Below, in pieces: positions 52,676 through 61,691 of a DNA stretch of 64,000 nucleotides. The position numbers were made by a program, and so were the translations under genes. The stretch is from Blastocatellia bacterium. Lineage in GTDB: Bacteria; Acidobacteriota; Blastocatellia; Chloracidobacteriales; JADJPF01. The stretch covers positions 124,001 to 188,000 of the forward strand of contig JANWYG010000003.1 of NCBI GenBank assembly GCA_025057015.1, in the 5' to 3' direction. The stretch's first letter is position 1. Each line of letters starts with the position of its first letter. The notes under the pieces are model-generated. The model saw nothing but the letters and a program-made list of their open reading frames with translations, ran no database searches and was not told the DNA's origin.

Positions 52676-55600
52676 ATGCGCGATGCCGAAAAAGCTTACT
52701 ACAAATCATTGTTGGGCAGCGTCATAGACCGTAAGTACAAGCTCGTTTCGCTTATCGGGCAGGGTGGTATGGCAATGGTTTTTCTTGCTGAAAGGCTGCA
52801 CCTGCACGATATGGTAGCAGTTAAGGTGCTAAGAGCACGTGGTTTAGACACTGGTTCTAGCAAAGGAGCAGTGGATGAACCGATAGGGCGTTTTCGCATA
52901 GAAGCTGCTGCTGCTGCTAAGGTTAAGCATCCTAACGTTGTGGCTATATATGACTTTGGGTCTACGGACGATGGTATAGTGTACATAGTCATGGAATTAC
53001 TCGAAGGGCCTGGGCTGGATGCTGAAATGCGCCGGCATAGGCGCTTGAGTATAGAGCGAACCTTAGAGATACTCAAACCTGTTTGTTCGGCTATAGCAGC
53101 AGCCCATGCTACCGGACTATTACATCGTGACATAAAGCCTTCGAACATTATTCTCCATCGCAGCAGGTATGACAACTCAGAGGTGGCCAAAGTGGTAGAC
53201 TTTGGCATAGCGAAGTTTTATGAATCGCCGGAGTTTGTTGTAAAGACTACCGAGGGAGTAGTCTTGGGCACTGCTGAATATATGTCACCAGAACAATGCC
53301 AGGGACAGCCCTTGGATGGCCGCTCGGACATTTACTCGCTAGCAGTTGTATGTTATCAGATGCTTACCGGTAGCCTGCCTTATTTTGCAAGGACTACGAG
53401 CGAGTATTTAGTAAAGCATGTGCGGGCTGTGCCGATACCGCTGCGTGATCATAACAGTGACATACCGCCGCAGGTCGAGCGTGTAGTGATGAGGGCGTTG
53501 TCAAAGAATCCGGCGATGCGGCCGGCTACAGCTACTGAGTTTTATGAAGAGTTAGAGAAGGCTTGGCTTGAGAGTAAAGCCTGTAGGCAAGCTCTAGAGA
53601 CTGGAACTAAAATCGAGCAGAAGGTATCTGAGGCAGGAGCTTATGTCGAACCTAGGTTTACAGCTTTTGGTGGGAGGAAAGCTGAGCTGAACAGACTGTT
53701 TGATGCTTGGCGGCAGGTTTACAAAGGTGAAGGCAAATTGCTACTTATCTTAGGTGAGCCTGGTATAGGAAAGAGTTCCCTGCTTGACGAATTTTGTAGC
53801 CAGGTGGCTGCAACAGCCTCAGCGGTGGTTCTGCGCGGTAGGTTCTATGAATCTGCTGGCATCCGTTCGTATCACGGAATGATAATAGAACTCAAAGGCT
53901 ATCTTAGAAAGTTGCGTTCTGGCAGCGAGAGAGCAGAAATTTTTGGTGCCGAAGCCGAAATTTTAATGCAAAGGCTAGCTCAAATATGGCAGACCGGCGG
54001 ACTAGCGAATTATACGACTGAAATCGAAGTTCGAGCTCGAAATTTTGTTACGCTAGCAAGGGTATTTTGCTTGATTTCGCGGCATAAACCTGTGCTTCTA
54101 GCCGTAGATGACATACATTGGGCGGATGAGTCGGTCTACAGTTTGCTAGCTCATCTGACGCATACCTTGGCTGCTGAAAGATTGTTGATAGCAGTTACGG
54201 CTCGTAACAGCAACACAAACCAAGCTTTCAGAGACTGGCTAAGTACTTTCGGGAGAAATAGCGACATACTCGAACTGGTGCGTCTTCAAGAGCCGCAGAT
54301 TAAGGAGCTGTTGGAGTCTATTTTTGGGCGTGTAGCGATTGACGAACAGCAGGTTGAATTCTTGCACTTAGTAAGCGGTGGTAGTCCTTTCTTTCTCATA
54401 GAGCACTTGAAGTCGCTAGTAGCTGAGCGGCGGATAGTTTTGGATAGTCAACAGTGGGTTTTTGGAGATTTAAACATCAGTCCGCCGCGTTCTTTAGTTG
54501 ATTACATTGAGCTAGTACTTGAAAAGGTAAGCCAGGAAACTCGTCAAGTGTTGACGTTTGCTGCAGTTATAGGAGAGCAATTTGACGTAGAGCTGCTTAG
54601 TTACCTGCTACAAGAGCAAGAAGCACAAGATTCTGTACGATCGGCTTTGAGGACTGGCTTGGAGCTGGGTTTTGTAGCACAGTTGCCGGAAGACGTCTAT
54701 AGGTTTAGCAATGCTACAGTGAGGACTGTCCTTTGCGAGTCGCTCAACAAGCGAGTACGAAGAAAGCTACACAAGGCTATAGCAGATTATTTGACTCGTC
54801 ATCGTGCAGGTACTGCACTTTGTGAACAGGCGTATCACTATTATGAAGCCATGCAGTTTGAGCAGGCTTTCACTTGCTGTGTAAAAGCGGCGGAAATTGC
54901 TCGCAAGCAATCTCAAATAAATGATCTCAGTAGGTTTGTTCGATGGGGTGAGAAGTGTATAGAAGAGTCGGATAGACTAAAGCAGTTGGAGAATTCCGAT
55001 GGAGGCCTTGCTGATTGTTCAGTTACTCCTGATTTAGTTGCTCGATTCAGATGGCTGAATGCCCTCAGCTTGCTTTATCACGGGCATACAGTTCTTGCCG
55101 AGCAGCAGTTACAGAAGGCCCTTGCTTGTAGATCGCTCCAACCACAGCTTTGTGGTCATGTTTTTCTTACTTTTGGTCTTGCTCGCTTCGGAGCAGGATT
55201 GTCTTCTGATGCTATAGATTACTATCGTCAAGCCTTGCAGCGGTATCGCGAATGTTTTGATTTAGCTGGCCAGGGGTGGGTACTGCACAATCTCTGTATA
55301 CTTTATGAGCAGCGCGGAGATTACACACTTGCCCTGGATTGTGCTCGCGCTGCTGCTCAAATAGCAGTGCTTGTGGATTCTAGATTGCTCGAGAGCTTTG
55401 CTATGTCTGCTGAAGCTTGGATACTAGCTCGGTTGCGGCGGTTTGAGGAGGCAGAAATTGTGTGTAAAAAAGCTCTTGCTATAGCCCGCAATGCTAACCG
55501 AGCTGCTTGTTGTGCCTGTAGTAATGCACTGGCGGAAATTTATGCTCAGATGGGTAACTACGATCAAGCTTTAGAGCACTATAGCGAAGCGCTTAAATTA

Positions 55601-56179
55601 GCAAAAGCACTTGGAAATACTCGTTATGAGTGGATTGTAATTACTAATCTTGCTGAGATTTATGTAGCTAGACAGAAGTTTACTGAAGCTGAAAGTTGTT
55701 ACTTGACGGCGCTGAAAATGCTTGAACAGACAGGTAATAGGCTCTACGAGCACATGGTGTTAGGGCGGTTGGTCAGGAATGCTATCAGGCTTGACAAAAT
55801 AACTCAGGCGCAGGCCTACAAGGCGCAAGCCGAGGTGCTAGTAAGAGAGATTGATCTGCTCAAGCAAAAATGTGAGTATAGTCTAGCTGTGGCGGAGCTG
55901 TTTTTTGCAGAGGGTAATAATCAAGAAGTGTTGAGAGAAACTGAGCATGGCTTGCAGCTTGCTCGTAGGCTAGGGAGCGTAGAGCTTGAGTGGCCATTTT
56001 TGCTTGTCAGAGCGCGCTCGCTTAATGCTTTGGGTATGGTGGCTCAGGCTCGTGAGGTGCTTAAAGATTGTGTCGATTTGATAGAGCGTGCAGCTGAAGA
56101 CATACCAGGTGAGCAACTTCGTAAAAGTTATCTTGACCATCCTGATCGTGCACTTGCCTTGAGTATGGTTGTGGGTTAA
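52676..56179 (+). CDS. Ser/Thr protein kinase with AAA ATPase and TPR repeats
   Basis: A 1167-aa multidomain signalling protein. Residues about 18-300 are a Hanks-type kinase: glycine loop IGQGGMAMVF, catalytic LLHRDIKPSN (about 150), DFGIAK (about 175) and APE-like SPEQ. Residues about 325-620 hold an AAA/NTPase module with Walker A LGEPGIGKSSLLDE (about 360) and Walker B LLAVDDIHWAD. The C-terminal third (about 720-1140) is helical and carries tetratricopeptide repeats such as YDQALEHYSEALKLAKALGN. The layout resembles bacterial kinases of the PknK/LuxR-associated STAND kind. No membrane segment. It ends in a 4-base convergent overlap with the next kinase gene. Confidence 0.92.
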   Translation: MRDAEKAYYKSLLGSVIDRKYKLVSLIGQGGMAMVFLAERLHLHDMVAVKVLRARGLDTGSSKGAVDEPIGRFRIEAAAAAKVKHPNVVAIYDFGSTDDGIVYIVMELLEGPGLDAEMRRHRRLSIERTLEILKPVCSAIAAAHATGLLHRDIKPSNIILHRSRYDNSEVAKVVDFGIAKFYESPEFVVKTTEGVVLGTAEYMSPEQCQGQPLDGRSDIYSLAVVCYQMLTGSLPYFARTTSEYLVKHVRAVPIPLRDHNSDIPPQVERVVMRALSKNPAMRPATATEFYEELEKAWLESKACRQALETGTKIEQKVSEAGAYVEPRFTAFGGRKAELNRLFDAWRQVYKGEGKLLLILGEPGIGKSSLLDEFCSQVAATASAVVLRGRFYESAGIRSYHGMIIELKGYLRKLRSGSERAEIFGAEAEILMQRLAQIWQTGGLANYTTEIEVRARNFVTLARVFCLISRHKPVLLAVDDIHWADESVYSLLAHLTHTLAAERLLIAVTARNSNTNQAFRDWLSTFGRNSDILELVRLQEPQIKELLESIFGRVAIDEQQVEFLHLVSGGSPFFLIEHLKSLVAERRIVLDSQQWVFGDLNISPPRSLVDYIELVLEKVSQETRQVLTFAAVIGEQFDVELLSYLLQEQEAQDSVRSALRTGLELGFVAQLPEDVYRFSNATVRTVLCESLNKRVRRKLHKAIADYLTRHRAGTALCEQAYHYYEAMQFEQAFTCCVKAAEIARKQSQINDLSRFVRWGEKCIEESDRLKQLENSDGGLADCSVTPDLVARFRWLNALSLLYHGHTVLAEQQLQKALACRSLQPQLCGHVFLTFGLARFGAGLSSDAIDYYRQALQRYRECFDLAGQGWVLHNLCILYEQRGDYTLALDCARAAAQIAVLVDSRLLESFAMSAEAWILARLRRFEEAEIVCKKALAIARNANRAACCACSNALAEIYAQMGNYDQALEHYSEALKLAKALGNTRYEWIVITNLAEIYVARQKFTEAESCYLTALKMLEQTGNRLYEHMVLGRLVRNAIRLDKITQAQAYKAQAEVLVREIDLLKQKCEYSLAVAELFFAEGNNQEVLRETEHGLQLARRLGSVELEWPFLLVRARSLNALGMVAQAREVLKDCVDLIERAAEDIPGEQLRKSYLDHPDRALALSMVVG

Positions 56180-57657
56180 TCATCGTTTTTACCTAACTTC
56201 CGTAGCATCTCGCGTAATATTTTGCGTTTTTTTCTGTGCTTTGTATAAAGTGTTTCTTCTATAGATATTCTGAAATTTTCTTCAAGATGTTCATCATTCT
56301 GTTTGCCTCTTTTTTGCCTGCGTTTATCTTCACGCAGATCAGATTTCCTAGATGCGATATGCTTACTTGGCACTTCCTCGTTTGTTTTTGGCTTGGATGG
56401 AGAAGTTTTTACTGTTTGATCGGATTGAGTTTGTGTTGGCTGTGTTTCTGGCAGAGGGGGCTGTTGAAAAATTATTTTCGGAGTGGCTGGTGAAACGGTT
56501 GGTTTCTGGGGCTCGGCAGAAAGAGAGTTTGAGATGTAGTAAATGCCGACGCCCATTGCTGAGGCTATGCCAGCTAGGATGAAGCGTCTAGTGCGGGTAG
56601 GCGGTTCAGTCGGGACTACTACTGTGGCTGGGACTGTAGGATTGTCTGCGGTAGGTTTGGTTTCTTTTTGCAAAGTCTGAGTGAGCTGAATCTTTGTTGG
56701 TACCAGTTCTTGTAATATTGGGTTTGCTAAGTTGTCTGAGCTTGCGATGACGCTTTGTAGTTCGTTTAGTAGTTTTAGAGCGGAAGAGAAGCGTTTTTCT
56801 GGTTGCTTACATAAGGCTTTTTCCAATACTTCATCAAGGCGTTTGTCAAGGTTTGGCACATAAGAGCGCACTGGAGGCAGTGGTTTTAGCAGATGTCCTG
56901 CTATTATTGCCTCAAGAGATCCTGTGTAAGGTGGACTGCCAGCAATCATTTCGTAGAAAATGATTCCGAGAGCGTATATGTCTACGCTAGGAGTTGACAG
57001 ATTTCCTTCGAACATCTCGGGTGACATATAATAAGGAGTACCCATTATTTGTCCCGTTTGAGTGAGCTTTGGGTCATCTGCGTGTAGTATCTTTGCAAGG
57101 CCAAAGTCGACTACTTTAACGACGAAACTACCGTCCTCGGTTTGTTTAAGCATGACATTTTCGGGTTTTAAGTCGCGATGCACTATTCCTATCTTATGCG
57201 CTGCTTCTACTACGGAGCAGATCGGAGCAAACAGTGAAAGAGCTTGTTTTGGCGTAAGTCGTCCAGTTTTGTTGAGCATTTCTCTTAGACTTATCCCGTT
57301 TATAAACTCCATCACTATGAAGGCTTTGTCGTCTATTGTTCCGAAGTCGTAGATAGTCACTGCGTTTGGATGCTCTAGCATTGCCGTTGCTTTTGCTTCA
57401 CGCATGAAGCGGAAAGTCATACTTTCGCCAGTAAGAGCACTTGATTGCATGACTTTAATAGCAACTTTGCGTCCGAGTTGTAGATGGCGGCCTTCATAAA
57501 CTGTACCCATGCCGCCGCGACCGAGCAATCGTAGTATTTCGTAGCGTTCTAAGAATACCTGACCTATTAGTGGGTCATCGTCTAATGGGCAGCCATCTTG
57601 CGGGCAGTGGGTCATTTCGGCTGGGAAAGCCTTGTTGCATTTTGCACAAACCTTCAC
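56176..57657 (-). CDS. zinc-ribbon Ser/Thr protein kinase, membrane-anchored
   Basis: 493 aa. It begins with a zinc-ribbon-like knuckle, VCAKCNKAFPAEMTHCPQDGC, then a Hanks kinase domain (about residues 35-300) with LLGRGGMGTVYEG, VHRDLKPENVM, DFGLAK and GTPYYMSPE, so the catalytic residues are intact. One membrane helix follows at about residue 350 (FILAGIASAMGVGIYYI), then a Pro/Thr/Lys-rich external tail. Start: GTG at 57657 with GGAG 7 bases upstream, giving MKVCAKCNK; a longer frame exists but its extra residues lack similarity. Together with the two PP2C genes it suggests active Ser/Thr phosphorylation. Confidence 0.9.
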   Translation of the reverse strand: MKVCAKCNKAFPAEMTHCPQDGCPLDDDPLIGQVFLERYEILRLLGRGGMGTVYEGRHLQLGRKVAIKVMQSSALTGESMTFRFMREAKATAMLEHPNAVTIYDFGTIDDKAFIVMEFINGISLREMLNKTGRLTPKQALSLFAPICSVVEAAHKIGIVHRDLKPENVMLKQTEDGSFVVKVVDFGLAKILHADDPKLTQTGQIMGTPYYMSPEMFEGNLSTPSVDIYALGIIFYEMIAGSPPYTGSLEAIIAGHLLKPLPPVRSYVPNLDKRLDEVLEKALCKQPEKRFSSALKLLNELQSVIASSDNLANPILQELVPTKIQLTQTLQKETKPTADNPTVPATVVVPTEPPTRTRRFILAGIASAMGVGIYYISNSLSAEPQKPTVSPATPKIIFQQPPLPETQPTQTQSDQTVKTSPSKPKTNEEVPSKHIASRKSDLREDKRRQKRGKQNDEHLEENFRISIEETLYTKHRKKRKILREMLRKLGKNDD

Positions 57658-57899
57658 CTTGCTTCTCCGATTGGATTTAAGGGTGACATAATTCTGGACT
57701 ATCTTGCATTGAGCCGACAAGGGATCATTTTAGGGCTATATGATGATTTTGCGTGAGCAGCTCAAGTTTTCTTACATTTGCTTACTTTGCAGCAAGGCAG
57801 GTTTTCAGCAATCATGCATATTCACTTCAAGCGTAATTTGTGCCTGATCTTCTAGGTGAGACCTGGATTGAAGCATTTGCCAACACAAGTTTGCAGTTC

Positions 57900-58688
57900 T
57901 CACTCGGATTCACCTTTAGACTTGCGTTTGCTGTGCTGTTGCGCTGCCAATTGTTCAGCCCTTTTCAGTATGGTTTTTAAAGGAGCTAGATCCACAGTCA
58001 ATTTGCCTGTGGTAGCGAGTATGGCAGCTTCGTGTGTTTTAGCCATGTCGGCTATTATTTGTAGTGCTTTTGAAAAGAACTCTGTAGGAGTATGTTGAGG
58101 TTGGTGTGCTTGTAAGCCTTCTATGGTCTTTAGGAGTATTTGTTGTGTGCTTGAGATTTTAGCTAGTTGTGTATTTATCTGCTGTAGCTCCTTTGACTGC
58201 TCGGCTTGTAGTTTTCCTACGAGCTCAGCTAGTGCTGATAGTTGCTTTTCAAGGGTGTTGACTTTGAGCAGTATATTTGCTGTTTCAGGTATGCTGCTAG
58301 TGCTAAGGTCATTTGTTGTGCCAGCTATTTGTGGCAGTTGTGTGGTAGTGGTGGGGGGCTGTTCTTGGACAGAGGGCTGGAGTTTAGATAAGCGTTGGCG
58401 GGTTTTGGGTGGGTGTTGGGGAGAGATGGCCTTTTCTACGTCAGGTTTGTAGAAGAGCTTTACTTTCCAGTTCGTTGATGAACGGAGGCTGCGCGACAAT
58501 CCATGTTCGCGTAGCATTTTTAACCAACGGAAGTAGCTTCTTTCAGAGATGCCGTACCCACTCTTGAGTGAGTTGCGGTGTAACCATAGGGAAGGGTTGT
58601 AGAAGTTTTCTTCGGGTACATCAGCCCATAATGCTTTCTCTTGGTCTGTTTCGGGTAGACAGGGTAGATGTTCGTGGGTGGCGTCCAT
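57900..58688 (-). CDS. uncharacterised protein with helical DNA-binding-like N-terminus and coiled coil
   Basis: I do not recognise a named family. 262 aa, no signal peptide. Residues about 40-90 (SGYGISERSYFRWLKMLREH then VKLFYKPDVEKAI) have the look of a winged-helix or MerR-like recognition unit. A Pro/Gln/Thr-rich linker follows (about 92-135), then a long coiled coil (about 135-180: NTLEKQLSALAELVGKLQAE) and a second helical part with ALQIIADMAKTHEAAILAT. The tail is basic (QHSKRKSKGESE). It overlaps the STAS gene by one base, so the two are coupled, which could tie it to the STAS regulatory pathway. Confidence 0.7.
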   Translation of the reverse strand: MDATHEHLPCLPETDQEKALWADVPEENFYNPSLWLHRNSLKSGYGISERSYFRWLKMLREHGLSRSLRSSTNWKVKLFYKPDVEKAISPQHPPKTRQRLSKLQPSVQEQPPTTTTQLPQIAGTTNDLSTSSIPETANILLKVNTLEKQLSALAELVGKLQAEQSKELQQINTQLAKISSTQQILLKTIEGLQAHQPQHTPTEFFSKALQIIADMAKTHEAAILATTGKLTVDLAPLKTILKRAEQLAAQQHSKRKSKGESE

Positions 58689-59026
58689 TATTTAAAGCTT
58701 CTTATAGCAGCTTCTTCAGAGTCGAAAGTTTCGAAGACGGTAATGAGTTTAGTGATGGTCAGCAGATATACGAGCCTTTTGGACAAGTTTACTAGCTTAA
58801 GTTCTCCTCCAGCACGCTTAACTGCTGTGTAGCAGCGAACTACTTCGCCTAAACCAGAGCTGTCCATGTATGGGACATCCTTGCAGTTGAGTAGGACACG
58901 CCGTACTCCTCGAGCTATCAGATCTGCAACATATTGCTTAAGCTGTACGTCGCCATCTCCGAGCAAAATTTTTCCTTCGAGGTCAAGTATAGTGACATCT
59001 TCTATTTGTCGCTCCGAGATGTTCAT
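58688..59026 (-). CDS. STAS-domain anti-sigma factor antagonist
   Basis: 112 aa, the full length of a single STAS domain of the SpoIIAA/RsbV type. The phosphorylatable Ser lies in DVPYMDSSGLGEVVRCY. In partner switching, a kinase/anti-sigma factor phosphorylates this Ser and a SpoIIE/RsbU phosphatase removes the phosphate. A RsbU-type phosphatase is encoded at 72-1007 in the same window, but 58 kb away. No RsbW-type kinase is encoded nearby. First gene of a two-gene unit with the uncharacterised coiled-coil protein. Confidence 0.92.
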   Translation of the reverse strand: MNISERQIEDVTILDLEGKILLGDGDVQLKQYVADLIARGVRRVLLNCKDVPYMDSSGLGEVVRCYTAVKRAGGELKLVNLSKRLVYLLTITKLITVFETFDSEEAAIRSFK

Positions 59027-59187
59027 TTGTCGGTATCTCCTTGAGTAATTTTTGTGATTTTGATTAAATGTTCATCCAGGCTCACTTCGGACCTCAAGTG
59101 GGTGGAGACTACAACAGCAGAAGTTTACAACAGGGCAGGTGATTTGGCAATAAGTTAGGGTAGAGATGAAGCTTTGGGGGTGGCTCT

Positions 59188-60417
59188 TTGAGTGAGAAAG
59201 CGCCTTTCGTGTTGACTTCCATTTATGCTCGCTCGGATAAAGGTAGTGTACGCGAGAATAACGAGGATAACTTCATAGTGGCGGATATATTGACTGGAAA
59301 GTCATATAGTGCACCGCAGTCGATAGAGCGTTCGCTTGAACGGAACTTGCTGCTGCTTGCAGTCTCTGATGGTATGGGTGGAGCAAGTGCCGGTGAAATA
59401 GCTTCTGCAGTGACCGTTTATTCTCTCAAGGCTGAGTTGATACGTTTGTCAGCTGTCGGGAATTCTGTTGACCGGCTGACTGAGGCTGTCAAGCAGGTAA
59501 ATAATGTAGTCCTAAGGTTAGGCGAAAGTTGTCAGGAGCTGAAAGGTATGGGAGCGACGTTGACGGCGGTGCTTATAGAAGGTGCTCGGGCCTACATAGC
59601 AGAAGTGGGCGACAGTCGGGCTTACATCATCCGGCAGGGACGTATTAAGCAGGTGACCGTAGACCAGTCGCTATATGCTATGTTGGCTGAGACTGAGGGG
59701 TACAAGGGAAAGCAAATGCCAGCAGCGACATCTAAGAACGTACTTTTACAGTCTTTGGGTGGGCAACCTTCGGTGCAGGTTGCTTTAAGTACGGTTGAAC
59801 TGCGCGCCGGAGATCACCTGTTGCTGTGTTCCGATGGACTTTCAAACAAGCTAGAAAATGACGAGATAAGAAAACTTGTCGAGCGCTCACCTAATCTAGA
59901 GGCTGCTTGCAGAACCATGATAGATGTAGCCAAGAGACGTGGTGGTGAAGATAATGTTACTGTGATACTAGCTCGTTTTGATGGTACTGGTTTGCGAGTT
60001 GGTAGCAGGGCCTCTCTCAATCAGACTATAGATATGCTGGCGCTGTTTGATCCTATGTCGGATAGACCTGACAGATCTACGCGTCCGCTTGTTTCTGAGC
60101 AAGGTGAAGGTGAAGAGTTTGTATCAACTGTAGGTATGTTGCCGCATAGAGGCAATTATGAGGGCAGAGATAAACTGCTGGATGCTGGACAAAGGGTCTC
60201 AAGGTTACTTGCAGAGAGCCGTAAGGCGTGCAATGAATTGTGTATGGAGCTTAAGCTTTTGGAAGCGTGGCTGCAAGAGTGTGGTGAATATGATGCTGAA
60301 CTACGGCGTGTGCTTGCGCACCTTGAGTACACCAATAGGCGCCTTCATACTGCTGAATCGTTTGCAAAACGGTATAATGCGTTGATAGATCGTCTGAGCA
60401 AAGTGAGTATGCCTTGA
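59188..60417 (+). CDS. PP2C phosphatase with C-terminal coiled coil
   Basis: 409 aa. The catalytic domain (about residues 1-270) resembles that of the gene at 21454: NNEDNFIV, SDGMGGASAGEIAS, GMGATLTA, VGDSRAYII, CSDGLSNKL and GGEDNVTVILARF, so the metal sites are intact. The C-terminal part is different: a coiled coil of about 90 residues (LLDAGQRVSRLLAESRKACN to the end). It probably reverses the Ser/Thr kinases. The start is TTG at 59188, with GGGGGTGGC upstream. The spacer 59027-59187 towards the STAS gene is a divergent promoter region without recognisable elements. Confidence 0.88.
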   Translation: MSEKAPFVLTSIYARSDKGSVRENNEDNFIVADILTGKSYSAPQSIERSLERNLLLLAVSDGMGGASAGEIASAVTVYSLKAELIRLSAVGNSVDRLTEAVKQVNNVVLRLGESCQELKGMGATLTAVLIEGARAYIAEVGDSRAYIIRQGRIKQVTVDQSLYAMLAETEGYKGKQMPAATSKNVLLQSLGGQPSVQVALSTVELRAGDHLLLCSDGLSNKLENDEIRKLVERSPNLEAACRTMIDVAKRRGGEDNVTVILARFDGTGLRVGSRASLNQTIDMLALFDPMSDRPDRSTRPLVSEQGEGEEFVSTVGMLPHRGNYEGRDKLLDAGQRVSRLLAESRKACNELCMELKLLEAWLQECGEYDAELRRVLAHLEYTNRRLHTAESFAKRYNALIDRLSKVSMP

Positions 60418-60456
60418 CAGTAGCCTACTGGATTTTGTACCAAACCCGGAGGAAGA

Positions 60457-61680
60457 ATGAAACCATACGATGATTTTCCGAGATGTTCGTTTTGTCATAA
60501 GACGAACCGAGAGGTCAAAAAACTTATAGCCGGCCCTTCGGTCTATATTTGTAACGAGTGTGTCAGTATATGTAATGAGATAATAGTGGATGATGCAAAA
60601 GAGATGGAAGCAAAGCGTGCTGGTTTGCCAACACCGGCTGAAATAAAGGCGACGTTGGATCAGTACATAGTACAGCAGGAAGAGACTAAAAAGCGCTTAG
60701 CCGTTGCTGTCTATCAGCACTACAAGCGTGTCTCGTTTTCTAGAAAAAGGCCTAAGAAAGACGATGTCGAAGTACAGAAAAGCAACGTCTTGCTGATAGG
60801 ACCTACAGGCACGGGCAAGACTCTTTTTGCTCAGACGCTTGCCAGGATGATAGATGTACCGTTTTGTGTGGCTGATGCAACGACACTTACCGAAGCAGGG
60901 TACGTGGGCGAGGATGTGGAAAATATCATTGCTAAGCTTCTTGACGCGGCTGGCGGAGATGTAGAGCGGGCTCAGATAGGAATAGTCTATATAGATGAGA
61001 TAGATAAGATAGCGCGTAAGGATGAGAACCCGTCTCCTACTCGAGACGTCTCTGGCGAAGGTGTACAACAGTCTTTGCTAAAGATTTTGGAAGGTACGGA
61101 TGTGATGGTGCCACAAACTCGCTCGCCTCGATATCATCAACAGGAACGTATAAAAGTTAATACAAACAACATACTTTTCATTTGTGGGGGAGCTTTCGTG
61201 GGGTTAGAAAAGATAGTCGAGCGGCGACTCGGCGCAAAGACTATAGGTTTTGGTTCGGACTTGAACGCTAGATCCCGTCCAAGATCCATGAAGGTCGAGC
61301 CGGAAGATCTCATCAAATACGGTATGATTCCAGAATTTGTCGGCCGACTACCGATAGTCAGTACGTTACATGAGCTTGATGTAGATGCTTTGAAAGAAAT
61401 TTTGATCAGACCCAAAAATGCTCTGATAAAGCAGTATCAAGCCCTATTTGAGCTTGATGGCATTAAGGTGACATTTGCTGATGAAGCTGTCGAAGCGATA
61501 GCTAGAAAGGCTATAGAGCTTAAAGTGGGTGCTCGAGGCCTGCGGATGATAATGGAAAAGATAATGCTAGATGCCTTCTATACGCTCCCGTCGCAACGTA
61601 AGGTGAAGAAATTTACCGTGACGCTCGATGTAGTAGAATCTGGCCTGCTTTCGCTTCATGCGCTAGAACAGGCCAGTTAG
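60457..61680 (+). CDS. clpX: ClpX, ATPase subunit of Clp protease
   Basis: Unfolds substrates and feeds them to ClpP. 407 aa. An N-terminal zinc finger ([18 protein letters not shown], then [11 protein letters not shown]) recognises adaptors. The AAA+ core has Walker [13 protein letters not shown], pore loop GYVGEDVEN, Walker [14 protein letters not shown] and GARGLR. GGAGGAA lies 5 bases before the ATG. clpP is not adjacent (the upstream gene is PP2C), so the usual clpP-clpX pairing is absent. Confidence 0.96.
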   Translation: MKPYDDFPRCSFCHKTNREVKKLIAGPSVYICNECVSICNEIIVDDAKEMEAKRAGLPTPAEIKATLDQYIVQQEETKKRLAVAVYQHYKRVSFSRKRPKKDDVEVQKSNVLLIGPTGTGKTLFAQTLARMIDVPFCVADATTLTEAGYVGEDVENIIAKLLDAAGGDVERAQIGIVYIDEIDKIARKDENPSPTRDVSGEGVQQSLLKILEGTDVMVPQTRSPRYHQQERIKVNTNNILFICGGAFVGLEKIVERRLGAKTIGFGSDLNARSRPRSMKVEPEDLIKYGMIPEFVGRLPIVSTLHELDVDALKEILIRPKNALIKQYQALFELDGIKVTFADEAVEAIARKAIELKVGARGLRMIMEKIMLDAFYTLPSQRKVKKFTVTLDVVESGLLSLHALEQAS

Positions 61681-61691
61681 TCAAAAAGTTT

